Of a stretch of 45,924 nucleotides of DNA, positions 1 to 9,562 are shown piece by piece. Position numbers and translations under genes: made by a program. The notes under the pieces were generated by a model. That model did no database searches. It had not been told where the DNA came from and saw nothing but the letters and a program-made list of their open reading frames with translations. The first letter of the stretch is position 1. Every line of letters begins with the position of its first letter. Origin of the DNA: an uncultured SAR86 cluster bacterium (GTDB taxonomy: Bacteria; Pseudomonadota; Gammaproteobacteria; Magnimaribacterales; D2472); the NCBI GenBank assembly GCA_902528215.1, contig CABZRR010000009.1, positions 1-45,924 on the forward strand, in the 5' to 3' direction.

Positions 1-52
1 TAAAAGTAACTAATCTTAATATATAAACTAATTGAAATTATTCAAGGATTTG

Positions 53-2680
53 CTACTTAGAAACTTCGATCCATTTTTCGCCATTATGCGAGGCAGTGTT
101 GCCAGTCTTTTTTCCCTCCTTTTCTGAAGCAAGATAATGAGTGTCTTCTAACTTGTTATATCGAATAATATATGGATTTCCATCAATATCATACTCAGGA
201 GCACTTAGTAAATGTGTGTGTTTTTCTTGATCTTCAAGATACTTACAAGCATCTAGCAATGTTTTCTCAGTCACAGCTTTATTGAACTCCTCAACAGATG
301 GCGCTCGGGTTTCTCTATTTTTTGGATATTTGCTAGCCGCTAAAAACAGCCCCTTCATGCTGTCTCTTAACAAATATATGTCTTCAAATTTAATACAAGG
401 AATCTCTGTAGTAATAGGCTCCATAACTATTGGTTTAGGCTCACCATTTCGCTGAAGCGCTCTAGTAGCTCCACAATTATCATTCATGCAACCAAAATAT
501 TTACCAAATCTGCCTGTTTTAAGTTGCATTTCCGAGCCACATTTATGACACGACAAGGTTGGACCATCATACCCTTTAATTTTAAAAGCTCCCTCTTCAA
601 CTTCAAATCCATCACAGTCAGGATTATTTGAGCAAACATGTAGCTTATGATTTTCATCTAAAAGGTAGTTATCCATGCTGGTATCGCATTTTGGGCACCG
701 TCGTTTAGTAATTAAATGTTCTGCTTCCTCTTGATCATCAATACTTACTGCTTCATCGCCTGAAATAAGGTTCAATGTTTTCTTGCATTGCATTTCAGCT
801 GGCAAGCTATAACCTGCACATCCAAGAAAAACTCCATTACTTGCATTTCTTATTGTAAGTTTGTTAATTTTGCATTCTGGACAATTGATATTTGTCATAG
901 TGGGAAGATTAGGAGACATTCCATTTTCTTCGTCCATTGCTATAGAAAGATCATCTTGAAAAGCTGAATAATAAGAATTTAAGACTTCTTTCCAATCTAG
1001 CTCGCCACTTGCAATTCTATCTAATTGATCTTCAAAATTAGCTGTGAAGCTGTAATCCATGATGTCATCAAAACTACTCACCAGTCTATCTGTAACGATC
1101 ATTCCAATTTTTTTTACAAAAAATCGTCTATTTTGAATTTCTACATAACCACGATCTTGTATTGTTGAAATAATATTTGCATAAGTAGATGGTCTTCCGA
1201 TGCCTTTCTTTTCGAGTTCTTTTACTAATGCAGCCTCTGAAAATCTTGCAGGAGGCTTAGTATATTTTTGTTTATTATCTATATCTTTTAGGATTAATTG
1301 TTGATTTAATTCAAGCGAAGGCAAGATATTAGATTCTTTATCATCCGATTTTGCTTTAACAACTCTTGTAAAACCATCAAATACGACCTCTCGACCTGTT
1401 GCAGAAAATTGATACTCATCTAACTGAATTTTTGCATTAGTTGCTAGGTACTCTGCATCAGGTAATTGTGATCCTATAAATTGCTGCCAGATTAATTCAT
1501 ATAAGCGTTTTTCTTCATCTGTAGAAGAGATTAAAACGTCCGATTTAATGGATGCATTGGTTGGCCTAATGGCTTCATGAGCCTCTTGAGCATTTTCATT
1601 GGAGGAATAAATTCTGGGAGCATTTGTAAGGTACTTTTCTCCTAGATTAGTCTCGATAAAAATTCTAGCATCTTTAATAGATTCGGGAGATAAGGCAGGA
1701 GCATCAGTTCTCATATATGTTATGAGTCCACTTTCGTAAAGCTTTTGGGCAGTTCTCATAGTTCTTTTCACATTGAATCCAAGCTTTGTACTTGCGGCTT
1801 GCTGCAATGTTGATGTAATAAAAGGAGGCTTCGGTTTTGATTTTACTGGTTTTTGAGTAACCTCATTTACAACTAAATCTGAGGAATTGATTAGCTCCTC
1901 AATTTTTTTTGATTCTTCAGCTTGAAGTAATGGCTCTGATTTCTTTCTATTAAGATTAAATACAATTGAAGTATTTTCACCATTTTCTGCTTTAAACGAA
2001 ATTTCCCAAAACTCTTCTGGCTTAAACTTTTGAATACTATGTTCTCTTTCTACCAAAAGTCTTAATGCAACAGATTGAACTCTTCCTGCCGACAAATTAC
2101 GGGCAATTTTTGCCCACAAAAGTGGAGATAATTCGAATCCAACGACCCTATCAAGAAATCTTCTTGCTTGTTGGGCATCGACAAGGCTCGAATCTATGTC
2201 TTTTGGATCTTCAAAAGATTCTAAGATTGCATCTTTAGTTATTTGATTAAATCTAACCCTGGAATAGTTAAATTTATCTGCACCTAATGCTTCTTTAAGA
2301 TGCCAAGCTATTGCCTCTCCCTCTCTATCAAGATCAGTTGCAAGAAAAATAGAATCTACTGACTTAGCAGCTTTTTTGAGTTCCTTAATAACTTTTTCTT
2401 TTTCTGGAATGATTTCATAGTTTGCAGCCCATCCATTATCTGGATCTATACCCATTCTCCTGATTAATCTTTTACGTTCATTAATCTGTTTTAATCTTCT
2501 TTTCTCATCTTCAGGTAAATTCTTTGGAATAGTATTTCTTTGTAAAGGTTTTTTAGACTTACCCTTTGGAAGATCTCTTATATGCCCTACACTAGATTTA
2601 ACTATGTACTCTGACCCTAAATATTTAGAGATAGTCTTAGCTTTGGCTGGTGATTCAACTATAACTAGAGTTTTTGACAT
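53..2680 (-). CDS. topA: DNA topoisomerase I (type IA)
   Basis: Relaxes negatively supercoiled DNA through a transient 5'-phosphotyrosine link. The 875-residue length is close to that of E. coli TopA (865). The Toprim domain begins at the N-terminus (LVIVESPAKAKTI) and carries the metal-binding DLDREGEAIAWHL acidic motif near residue 115. The active-site tyrosine is Tyr322 in GLITYMRTDAP. Three C-terminal four-Cys zinc ribbons follow: CPEC...C...C, CPKC...C...C and CHKC...C...C, the last near residue 715. It is the last gene of a minus-strand run that starts at nadK; the upstream 144-aa gene ends only 30 bp before its ATG. No key residue is missing. Identification is secure. Confidence 0.98.
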   Translation of the reverse strand: MSKTLVIVESPAKAKTISKYLGSEYIVKSSVGHIRDLPKGKSKKPLQRNTIPKNLPEDEKRRLKQINERKRLIRRMGIDPDNGWAANYEIIPEKEKVIKELKKAAKSVDSIFLATDLDREGEAIAWHLKEALGADKFNYSRVRFNQITKDAILESFEDPKDIDSSLVDAQQARRFLDRVVGFELSPLLWAKIARNLSAGRVQSVALRLLVEREHSIQKFKPEEFWEISFKAENGENTSIVFNLNRKKSEPLLQAEESKKIEELINSSDLVVNEVTQKPVKSKPKPPFITSTLQQAASTKLGFNVKRTMRTAQKLYESGLITYMRTDAPALSPESIKDARIFIETNLGEKYLTNAPRIYSSNENAQEAHEAIRPTNASIKSDVLISSTDEEKRLYELIWQQFIGSQLPDAEYLATNAKIQLDEYQFSATGREVVFDGFTRVVKAKSDDKESNILPSLELNQQLILKDIDNKQKYTKPPARFSEAALVKELEKKGIGRPSTYANIISTIQDRGYVEIQNRRFFVKKIGMIVTDRLVSSFDDIMDYSFTANFEDQLDRIASGELDWKEVLNSYYSAFQDDLSIAMDEENGMSPNLPTMTNINCPECKINKLTIRNASNGVFLGCAGYSLPAEMQCKKTLNLISGDEAVSIDDQEEAEHLITKRRCPKCDTSMDNYLLDENHKLHVCSNNPDCDGFEVEEGAFKIKGYDGPTLSCHKCGSEMQLKTGRFGKYFGCMNDNCGATRALQRNGEPKPIVMEPITTEIPCIKFEDIYLLRDSMKGLFLAASKYPKNRETRAPSVEEFNKAVTEKTLLDACKYLEDQEKHTHLLSAPEYDIDGNPYIIRYNKLEDTHYLASEKEGKKTGNTASHNGEKWIEVSK

Positions 2681-2710
2681 AAATTAATTAAAAAAAATTT
2701 TTTATGAACA

Positions 2711-3145
2711 TCATATTTTTATGATAGCTTCCTTGATTTTGAGTAGCTCTTCAGTTCCTAACATTTCGTTCCAGACGATTGCTATATTGGACTGATAAAA
2801 AATAATTTCAAGTATTGATGATGGTAATTTAGAAATTTTTTTTTCAATTATCTCAAAATTTTTTTCATATTTAATTGAAATTGGATCATAAAGCTCCAAG
2901 GTTTTTTCAATTTTTATATAGTGCAAATTTTTATACTCCGATAAATTTTTGAATTGATATATGGCAACTTGGGGACTCCAGTTTTTAAATTTTTTTCTTA
3001 GTTGATTTGTTGATCCAATCTTAAAACCTTCTTTTGCAGCTGCCATTCTTACTTGGCTTAGAGCTTTCATTTTTTTTGATGGCTTAAGAAAACTGATAGC
3101 ACCAATTAAGAAGATAATGACAAAAACAACGATAAAGGATTCCAT
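2711..3145 (-). CDS. Small single-pass membrane protein of unknown function
   Basis: The 144-residue protein has one N-terminal hydrophobic segment (residues about 3-20, ending in KPSKKMK), then a soluble basic domain with no motif I can tie to an enzyme. The positive residues just after the helix suggest an N-out/C-in anchor with a cytoplasmic domain. From memory, a short membrane protein of similar layout (hydrophobic anchor, then KPS and a basic helix) sits next to topA in Pseudomonas, which supports it as a real gene of conserved neighbourhood; that comparison is recall, not a search. It lies between pyrD (11 bp gap) and topA (30 bp gap) on the same strand, so it is probably co-transcribed. 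Function unknown. Confidence 0.75.
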   Translation of the reverse strand: MESFIVVFVIIFLIGAISFLKPSKKMKALSQVRMAAAKEGFKIGSTNQLRKKFKNWSPQVAIYQFKNLSEYKNLHYIKIEKTLELYDPISIKYEKNFEIIEKKISKLPSSILEIIFYQSNIAIVWNEMLGTEELLKIKEAIIKI

Positions 3146-3156
3146 AAAAAAGTTTT

Positions 3157-4143
3157 TTACTTAAGCAATTTTTTCACAATCCTAGGACCTTGATAAATAA
3201 AACTTGTATAAACTTGAACCAATGAAGCCCCCAAATCTAATTTCATATCAAAGGTTTCTTTGCTATCTACTCCGCCAACGCCAATTTTGAACATTTGAGG
3301 ATCATGAGCATGAGCGATTTTCAATAAATTATTAGATTTAACATATAAAGGTTTGCCAGAAAGCCCTCCAGAAAGATTATGTCGACCCGAATAAATTAAA
3401 TTTTCTTTGTTAACTGTGGTATTTGAGGTAATAACACCATCAAAATCAAATTTTTTAACTGCAGTTAAAATTGCAGAAATAGTTTCTTCATTTTCATCTG
3501 GAGAAAGTTTGATAAATATTGGATTAGTATACTTCCTCTCCATTCGAGCAAAATGTAAAGCCTCGAATAATGGTAAAAAATTTTCCTCTAAGTGAAGCTT
3601 TCTTAAGTTTGGAGTGTTTGGTGAAGAAATATTTACCGCTACATAGTCTGCATATGGGGTAACTTTTAAAAAGCATTCAATATAATCATCAATTCTTTTT
3701 TGTCCTTCTGATTCTTTGTTGGCACCAATATTGACGCCCAGAATTCCTTTAAAAGATCTAAATTTTATTTTCTCAACAAGGTAGTCAACTCCTTTATTAT
3801 TAAAACCTAGTCTATTGACAATGGCGCCTTGGCTAGGAAAACGAAATACCCTTGGCTTCGAATTTCCTGACTGAGCCAAAGGTGTTGTTGTTCCTACCTC
3901 TATAAAGCCAAAACCTAATGCGCCCAAACAATCAATAAAGTCTCCATTTTTATCAAGCCCCGCAGCAATGCCAAGTCTATTTTTAAAAGTTAGTCCTTTA
4001 AAATCTAATGATTCTCCATAATCATGATTTGAAAAAAGAAAACCAAGAAGGTTAAGTTTATAGAGGAAATTAAGGAAATTTAATGCTATTGCGTGAGATA
4101 TTTCAGGTGGAAGCAGTCTAAGGAATAGCAAAGCAAATTTCAT
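3157..4143 (-). CDS. pyrD: Dihydroorotate dehydrogenase (quinone), class 2
   Basis: Oxidises dihydroorotate to orotate in de novo pyrimidine synthesis, passing electrons to membrane quinone. At 328 residues it matches class 2 enzymes (E. coli 336). The N-terminal amphipathic/hydrophobic stretch (LRLLPPEISHAIALNFLNFLY) is the membrane-associating extension that class 1 enzymes lack. FMN and substrate motifs are visible: AAGLDKNG near residue 60, RLGFNN near 112, and NISSPNTPNLR with the catalytic base Ser174, the class 2 signature (class 1 uses Cys). IKLSPD, GGLSGKPL and the phosphate-binding GVGGV are also present. It sits 21 bp after galU and 11 bp before the membrane protein gene, in one probable operon. 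Confidence 0.97.
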   Translation of the reverse strand: MKFALLFLRLLPPEISHAIALNFLNFLYKLNLLGFLFSNHDYGESLDFKGLTFKNRLGIAAGLDKNGDFIDCLGALGFGFIEVGTTTPLAQSGNSKPRVFRFPSQGAIVNRLGFNNKGVDYLVEKIKFRSFKGILGVNIGANKESEGQKRIDDYIECFLKVTPYADYVAVNISSPNTPNLRKLHLEENFLPLFEALHFARMERKYTNPIFIKLSPDENEETISAILTAVKKFDFDGVITSNTTVNKENLIYSGRHNLSGGLSGKPLYVKSNNLLKIAHAHDPQMFKIGVGGVDSKETFDMKLDLGASLVQVYTSFIYQGPRIVKKLLK

Positions 4144-4164
4144 TTGAAAATTTCCTCACCAAAC

Positions 4165-4998
4165 TCAGTCATGCAGAATTTCTTTAGCAAGATATTGAAT
4201 AGCATTTACATAACCATGCCTAGAGCCGCAATCAAATTTTTTGCCCTCGTACAGATATCCCACAACATTTTCATCATAAAGCATCAATTTTATTGCATCT
4301 GTGAGCTGAACTTCACCGCCAACACTCGGCTTAAGATTTTTAAGATATTTAAATATTTTACTAGACAGAACATATCTTCCAACTACTGCTAAATTTGATG
4401 GCGCATTGCTTTTCGGTTTTTCGATAATATCTTTTAATACAAATGATTTGGTAGGTGAGGAAGGTTCCTCAACAGAAACCATGCCGTATTTATCTGTTTC
4501 ATGTTCTGGGACCTCATTCAAACCTATGATTGAACATTGATTTTCATTATAAGCAGAAATTAACTGACTTGTGCATGACGTATTGTTAATTATCAAATCA
4601 TCGGCAAGAATAATTACAAATGATTCATCCTTAATTAAGTGCTCAGAATGCAAAATAGCATCGCCAAGTCCGTTTTGTGATTTTTGCCTTACGTAAGTAA
4701 AATTTATATTCTGGAAAATATCTCTATTAATTTTATTTACAAAATCTTTTTTACCTGAATTGATCAATTTTTCTTCTAGTTCAAAGTTTTGATCGAAATG
4801 GTCCTCAATAGCTCTTTTAGTATGGCTGGTAATAAAAATAATCTCATTAATACCTGCATTAACTGCTTCTTCAACTGCATACTCTATCAAGGGCTTATCT
4901 ATTACTGGTAGCATTTCTTTTGGTATTGCCTTAGTCGCTGGCAAAAATCTTGTTCCCAAACCTGCTACCGGGAATACTGCTTTAGTAATTTTTTTCAT
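4165..4998 (-). CDS. galU: UTP--glucose-1-phosphate uridylyltransferase
   Basis: Makes UDP-glucose from UTP and glucose-1-phosphate, a precursor of surface polysaccharides and glycolipids. The 277-residue protein has the nucleotidyltransferase signature at its start (FPVAGLGTRFLPATKAIPKE) followed by MLPVIDKPLIEYAVEEA. Further GalU motifs are ILADDLI, KYGMVSVEE, IEKP and VGRYVLSSKIF, with GGEVQLTDAI near residue 223. The length is slightly shorter than E. coli GalU (302) because the C-terminal tail is short. It is separated by only 5 bp from the rhomboid gene upstream. The surface-glycan genes near 30.6-36.3 kb would be natural consumers of its product, but no regulatory link is visible. Confidence 0.97.
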   Translation of the reverse strand: MKKITKAVFPVAGLGTRFLPATKAIPKEMLPVIDKPLIEYAVEEAVNAGINEIIFITSHTKRAIEDHFDQNFELEEKLINSGKKDFVNKINRDIFQNINFTYVRQKSQNGLGDAILHSEHLIKDESFVIILADDLIINNTSCTSQLISAYNENQCSIIGLNEVPEHETDKYGMVSVEEPSSPTKSFVLKDIIEKPKSNAPSNLAVVGRYVLSSKIFKYLKNLKPSVGGEVQLTDAIKLMLYDENVVGYLYEGKKFDCGSRHGYVNAIQYLAKEILHD

Positions 4999-5003
4999 TA
5001 AAA

Positions 5004-5606
5004 TTAAATTTTTAAACTATATCTAGCAATTATGCCAAGAATAAATCCAGCTATCATACCAACTAAATGAGCAATGTTTGCAACATTGCCAAAACCAAAA
5101 ATCTTCAATACTCCGGTAAAACCAATTAATAACCAGCAAAACATAAAGATATACAAAGCTGGGGGTAAATTATATCTATGACCTCTATCATCTAAATCTA
5201 ATATAAAACAATAACCTAAAAGGCCATATACTGCTCCACTCAAACCGCCAAATAAAAAATTATCAGTCCAAAAATACTGACCCAGGTTACTTGATAGCCC
5301 TGTAATTAAAAACAATGTAATGAATATTCCTTTACCATCAATTATTTCAATCTTGGAGCCAAGAATGTATATCCATAAACAATTAAAAATTAAATGGGTA
5401 AAAGAAAAATGAAGAAAAGTTGGTGTGATAAGTCTCCACCACTCTTTAGATATTAAATAAGTATTTTCAAACGATGGATAAAAAGGCCCATTATTTTTAA
5501 GGAAAAGAAATGGTTCAAGAAATTTACTATATCCAAAGTTGGTTACAAAACTAAGCAATACCGCAATTGCAATAATGTAAAAATATATTGATTTGGTATC
5601 CAGCAC
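5004..5606 (-). CDS. Rhomboid-family intramembrane serine protease
   Basis: Membrane serine protease that cleaves transmembrane segments of client proteins; the client is unknown. Six hydrophobic segments are apparent in 200 residues. The catalytic dyad is visible: Ser123 in the GLSG motif (GGLSGAVYGLLGY) and His180 in NIAHLVGMIAG. The first conserved motif HFSFTHLIFN (His66, His71, Asn75) supplies the oxyanion-stabilising residues. It has no N-terminal cytoplasmic domain of the GlpG type, so it is a minimal rhomboid. The start is a GTG whose G is also the last base of the nadK stop (TAGTG), which implies translational coupling to nadK. All catalytic residues are intact. Confidence 0.93.
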   Translation of the reverse strand: MLDTKSIYFYIIAIAVLLSFVTNFGYSKFLEPFLFLKNNGPFYPSFENTYLISKEWWRLITPTFLHFSFTHLIFNCLWIYILGSKIEIIDGKGIFITLFLITGLSSNLGQYFWTDNFLFGGLSGAVYGLLGYCFILDLDDRGHRYNLPPALYIFMFCWLLIGFTGVLKIFGFGNVANIAHLVGMIAGFILGIIARYSLKI

Positions 5607-6469
5607 TAATGAGTTTGTTTAGCGGTAATATCTAAACTCCAACCTAACTTTTCTCTGCATGCTTCATAAAAATCATTATTTGAAGGATGGATAATTTTTA
5701 AAGAAGAATCTTTCTTAGAAATATATATAGATTCGTTGTATTGAATGGGGATGTCTTGTTGGCCATCAACACAGACCATCGCATGATCTAATGGCCCTTC
5801 AATTAATTGAATCTCCATAGATTTCTTGTTAGATACTACCAAGGGTCTTGACGAAAGGCTCTGTGACATCATAGGTATTATATTCCAAACATTTAATTCT
5901 GGATGGATAATTGATCCGCCAGCAGATAATGCATAAGCAGTTGATCCTGTTGGAGTAGCGACAATCAAACCATCTGAGCGTTGTTCGTAAACTGTTTTAT
6001 CATCAATTAACAACCTATACCTCATCAGCTGAGCATATGAGCCTGAATGAATTAGCACCTCATTAAGACCAAAAACTTCCTGTTCGGCAAACTTTGCTTT
6101 TACTAAGCTTCTTTCTTCTAAAATATGGTTACCCTCAAAAATGTCTTTAACCACAGATTCAAAATTTTCTATATTTACATCAGTTAAAAACCCAACAGTA
6201 CCCATGTTTATTCCAAGGATTGGAGTCTGACTATTAATAAATTTTCTTGCAGCGCCCAATAAAGTACCATCGCCACCAAAGACAATAATTAAATCAGCCA
6301 AATCATTAAATTCTTCAATATTTAAAGTCTTCACCCGATCAATATTTACATCATCAATTGAGAAAATATTTTCGGTTTTGCTAGACAAGACTTTTATTAG
6401 CTTATTTAAAACTGAAGAGTCTCCAGATGTTGGGCTATTTTTTAAAACAATACCTATATTTTTAAACAT
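5606..6469 (-). CDS. nadK: NAD kinase
   Basis: Phosphorylates NAD to NADP, the committed step to NADP(H). At 287 residues it matches gammaproteobacterial NadK (E. coli 292). The diagnostic GGDGT motif lies at residues 65-69 with the catalytic Asp67. It is followed by GINMGTVGFLTDV, the NAD-binding RSDGLIVATPTGSTAYALSA segment and GGSIIHP. It is the first gene of the minus-strand run toward topA, and its stop overlaps the rhomboid start by one base. The 41-bp gap to the divergent sirtuin gene must hold both promoters, an intriguing pairing since sirtuins consume NAD. Confidence 0.97.
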   Translation of the reverse strand: MFKNIGIVLKNSPTSGDSSVLNKLIKVLSSKTENIFSIDDVNIDRVKTLNIEEFNDLADLIIVFGGDGTLLGAARKFINSQTPILGINMGTVGFLTDVNIENFESVVKDIFEGNHILEERSLVKAKFAEQEVFGLNEVLIHSGSYAQLMRYRLLIDDKTVYEQRSDGLIVATPTGSTAYALSAGGSIIHPELNVWNIIPMMSQSLSSRPLVVSNKKSMEIQLIEGPLDHAMVCVDGQQDIPIQYNESIYISKKDSSLKIIHPSNNDFYEACREKLGWSLDITAKQTH

Positions 6470-6510
6470 GCGTGCAATTATACTCTGTTAGTTAATATAG
6501 AAGAGTATTT

Positions 6511-7257
6511 GTGAATACATTTAATAAGATAATCAAGTTAATAAAAACTAGCAAGAAAACTATTGTGCTTACCGGTGCAGGCATAAGCACTGAATCTGGG
6601 CTACCAGATTTCAGAAGTAATGATGGATTTTGGACTAAAAATAAACCAATCCAGTTTCAAGATTATCTTGATGATGAGGAAAAACAAAGATTATCATGGA
6701 GCCGAAACATTGAGCTGCACAAAATTTTAAGGGAAATAACTCCAAACATTGGACATGCGTTTGTTGAAAAAGTTATTAATCTTAACAAGGAAAACCTACT
6801 AATTACTCAAAATATTGATGGCTTGCATCAAAGGTCTGGGATACAAGAGCATAGGATTATTGAAATTCATGGTAATGCCATTGAAGCCAAATGTTTAAAT
6901 TGCGAAAAAAAAGCAGAAATTTTAGATTTTCATTCTGCAATTAAGACAAATAATCCGCTCCCAAAATGCTCAAATTGCAACGGGATTGTAAAAGTGGCAA
7001 CAATCTCTTTCGGACAGCCAATGAATGAAAGCGATATGCTCAAAGCCTCTAAGATATCCTCAGAATGTGAGCTGATGATAGTTATGGGTTCATCGTTAAG
7101 CGTAATGCCTGCAGGACAGATTCCTAATTTAGCAATTCAATCAGGAGCTAAGTTAGTAATTTTAAATCGAGAAGAAACAATTTATGATGCAATGGCAGAT
7201 ATTGTGATTAATGACGAATTAAAAAATATATGTGTCAAGTTAATTGATAAAATTTAA
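6511..7257 (+). CDS. NAD-dependent protein deacylase (sirtuin, SIR2 family)
   Basis: Removes acyl groups from lysines using NAD+, yielding nicotinamide and O-acyl-ADP-ribose. The 248-residue protein shows GAGIS (22-26), PDFRS (32-36), TQNIDGLHQRSG (99-110) and the catalytic His120 in IEIHGN. The structural zinc is bound by four cysteines in two CxxC pairs (C128/C131 and C153/C156). The Tyr/Arg pair typical of CobB/SIRT5-like desuccinylases is not evident in the helix after the FWT segment, so a deacetylase is more likely; this is an inference. The start is GTG at 6511. Its stop overlaps that of the convergent alcohol dehydrogenase. It is divergent from nadK. Confidence 0.93.
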   Translation: MNTFNKIIKLIKTSKKTIVLTGAGISTESGLPDFRSNDGFWTKNKPIQFQDYLDDEEKQRLSWSRNIELHKILREITPNIGHAFVEKVINLNKENLLITQNIDGLHQRSGIQEHRIIEIHGNAIEAKCLNCEKKAEILDFHSAIKTNNPLPKCSNCNGIVKVATISFGQPMNESDMLKASKISSECELMIVMGSSLSVMPAGQIPNLAIQSGAKLVILNREETIYDAMADIVINDELKNICVKLIDKI

Positions 7258-8297
7258 CTATGTACTAATGAGGCTCTGCCTAAAATTTTGCCGTTCTTTA
7301 AATCCATCAATGTTTTAGATGCTTCTGATGCGTCTCTTGCTTGCAAAGGAATAGGATCAATTTTATTCTGTCGAACTAACGCCATTAGCTCAGACATATC
7401 ACCAGGACTTCCAACATATGAACCCTGAATATCTCTTTCCATAATTGGAATAAGAGGCAGAGGAAACTTAAATTCACCTCCATGCAAACCAACAATTACA
7501 TACTTGCCACCTTTTACTAAAAGATTTATTCCAAAGTTTACTGATAGCTCAGAACCAACAAAATCAATAGCATTAAGCGCGCCACCTCCTGTATGTTGAA
7601 TAATCTCTTGCATGACATTCTCATTTTTAGAATTAAATGTTGCTGACGCACCATTTTCTAGGGCAACATTAAGCTTCTCATCATCAATATCAATGACTAT
7701 AGGATTACAATTAAAAGCAGCTTTTGCGATTTGAAGTGCCATCATGCCAACTCCACCGGCTCCTATAATAATTACTTTGTTATTTGCCAGATATGGCGCT
7801 CCCTTTTTTAAGGCGCTGTAAGCGGTTAATCCAGAACAAGCGAAAGCACCGGCAAGATGTGGATCAGTATCTCCAGCATCATGTAAATATTTTGCATGAG
7901 GAACTAAAACATGATCACCAAAACCACCTGAGACTTGAAGTCCAATTATTTGAGGAGAATTACATAAGTGCTCATCCCCTCTAACACACATCTCACACCC
8001 ACCACATCCAATCCATGGATAAATAACAAATTTTTTGCCAACTTTGACATCTGAAAGTTCGCCTGTTTCTACTACTTCTCCATATATCTCATGGCCAAGT
8101 GTATAAGGAACTGGTAATGGTAATTCAAGCATTTTTCCTGCTCCTAAATCAAAACCACCATCATAGAAATGAACATCAGAGTGACAAACGCAGCAACTAA
8201 TTGTCTTTATAAGTACTTCATTGCCTTTTGGTATAGGTGTCTGTATTTTATTACACACCAATGGTTTACCGCTCTCAATAACTTGATAAGCTATCAT
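7254..8297 (-). CDS. Zinc-dependent alcohol dehydrogenase (MDR superfamily)
   Basis: A 347-residue medium-chain dehydrogenase/reductase oxidising an alcohol (or reducing an aldehyde) with NAD(P). The catalytic zinc ligands are Cys38 in CCVCHSDVH, His69-Glu70 in GHEIYGEV and the later Cys in FACSGLTAYSAL. The structural zinc lobe has four cysteines, C98, C101, C104 and C112, with classical spacing. The Rossmann motif is GAGGVGMMALQIAKA, followed by VIDIDDEKL; the acidic residue after the second strand favours NAD. Substrate cannot be read from sequence. It stands alone on the minus strand and is divergent from the acyl-CoA dehydrogenase operon at 8372, so a role in feeding alcohol- or aldehyde-derived acids into that pathway is possible but unproven. 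Confidence 0.92.
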   Translation of the reverse strand: MIAYQVIESGKPLVCNKIQTPIPKGNEVLIKTISCCVCHSDVHFYDGGFDLGAGKMLELPLPVPYTLGHEIYGEVVETGELSDVKVGKKFVIYPWIGCGGCEMCVRGDEHLCNSPQIIGLQVSGGFGDHVLVPHAKYLHDAGDTDPHLAGAFACSGLTAYSALKKGAPYLANNKVIIIGAGGVGMMALQIAKAAFNCNPIVIDIDDEKLNVALENGASATFNSKNENVMQEIIQHTGGGALNAIDFVGSELSVNFGINLLVKGGKYVIVGLHGGEFKFPLPLIPIMERDIQGSYVGSPGDMSELMALVRQNKIDPIPLQARDASEASKTLMDLKNGKILGRASLVHS

Positions 8298-8371
8298 AAA
8301 TATTCCTCAAATATACTCTATTGAATTATAATATTGTTTTAATTGTCAAAAAACAGAACCTTGAAAAAATT

Positions 8372-9556
8372 ATGAGTGATTTAACAGCATTTAGAGAAGA
8401 AGTAAGAGATTGGCTGGAAGAAAATTGTCCGCCCTCAATGAGAACTCCCATGGTACCTGAGGAAGAAGTTTGGGGAGGCAGAAATGCTGAATATGTTAAT
8501 CCTGAATCAAAATTATGGCTTGATAGAATGGGCGAAAAAGGATGGACAGCACCAAAGATACCAAAAGAGTATGGCGGAGGTGGATTAGATAGAGATCAAA
8601 CAAAAGTACTTCATCAAGAGCTTTTTAGAATAAATGCAAGGCAACCATTAAATAGTTTCGGCATTTGGATGCTTGCTCCCTGCATAATAGAATTTGGATC
8701 AGAGGAACAAAAACTAGAACATATACCCAAAATAATTAAAGGTGAGATTAGGTGGTGTCAAGGGTATTCTGAGCCAGGCTCAGGCTCTGATTTAGCAAGC
8801 CTCTCTACTAAAGCTGAGGACATGGGAGACCATTATTTAGTAAATGGTCAAAAAGTTTGGACATCTTATGCAGACAAAGCGGATTGGATTTTTGCACTTG
8901 TAAGAACTGGGCCCAAAGAGCCAAAACATAATGGAATTAGTTTCTTACTAATAGATATGGCAACTGAGGGAGTTAGCACCAAGCCCATCACTCTCATCAG
9001 TGGGAAATCACCATTTTGCGAAACATTTTTTGATAATGTAAAGGCACCTAAAGAAAATCTGGTTGGTGTTGAAAATTCTGGTTGGACGATAGCAAAAAAG
9101 CTTTTACAGCATGAAAGAAACTTCATTTCAAATTTTGGGCTTGCTGGAGGTGGAACAGGATCAGGTGCAGATGTTGTAAACATTGCAAAAAAATATTTAG
9201 GTGAAGTTAATGGTCAAATAGCAAATCTTACTCACAGAGAAAATATTACTTTACACAAAATGAAAGAACACGCCTTTGGCCTAACCCTTCAAAGATCTGG
9301 GGATGAAGGCGCAAAAGCATCAGCTGCCTCTTCAATGTTTAAATACTATGGTACAGAACACAACAAAGATCGTTATGAACTTATGATTGCAGCAATGGGT
9401 AATAAGGGTCTAGGTTGGACAAATGAAGGTTTTTCAGATGACGAACAAGCTATAACTAAAGCTTGGCTTAGAACTAAGGCTAATTCGATTGAGGGTGGAA
9501 CTTCGGAGGTTCAACTCAATGTAATCTCTAGAAGAGTTCTAGATTTACCAAACTAA
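8372..9556 (+). CDS. Acyl-CoA dehydrogenase, catalytic-type subunit of a probable pair
   Basis: FAD enzyme of the acyl-CoA dehydrogenase superfamily, introducing an alpha,beta double bond in an acyl-CoA. I use the ATG at 8372 (394 residues, MSDLTAFREEVRDWLEE); a longer reading to a TTG at 8321 adds 17 residues unlike the family. FAD/substrate motifs WCQGYSEPGSGSDLASL and NGQKVWTS are intact. The MCAD-type catalytic Glu position reads EGGTSE (Gly instead of Glu before GTSE). A Glu is present at the isovaleryl-CoA-dehydrogenase-type position on helix G (Glu248 in QHERNFIS), so the base is probably there. The next gene, 6 bp downstream, encodes a shorter homologue lacking both, which suggests a heteromeric enzyme. 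Confidence 0.94.
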   Translation: MSDLTAFREEVRDWLEENCPPSMRTPMVPEEEVWGGRNAEYVNPESKLWLDRMGEKGWTAPKIPKEYGGGGLDRDQTKVLHQELFRINARQPLNSFGIWMLAPCIIEFGSEEQKLEHIPKIIKGEIRWCQGYSEPGSGSDLASLSTKAEDMGDHYLVNGQKVWTSYADKADWIFALVRTGPKEPKHNGISFLLIDMATEGVSTKPITLISGKSPFCETFFDNVKAPKENLVGVENSGWTIAKKLLQHERNFISNFGLAGGGTGSGADVVNIAKKYLGEVNGQIANLTHRENITLHKMKEHAFGLTLQRSGDEGAKASAASSMFKYYGTEHNKDRYELMIAAMGNKGLGWTNEGFSDDEQAITKAWLRTKANSIEGGTSEVQLNVISRRVLDLPN

Positions 9557-9562
9557 GAAAAT

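Noticed and set aside
8321-8371. N-terminal extension of the first acyl-CoA dehydrogenase from a TTG
   Set aside because: The 17 added residues are unlike the family, and the region contains a TATAAT (8327-8332) that may belong to the promoter; the ATG at 8372 gives a normal N-terminus.
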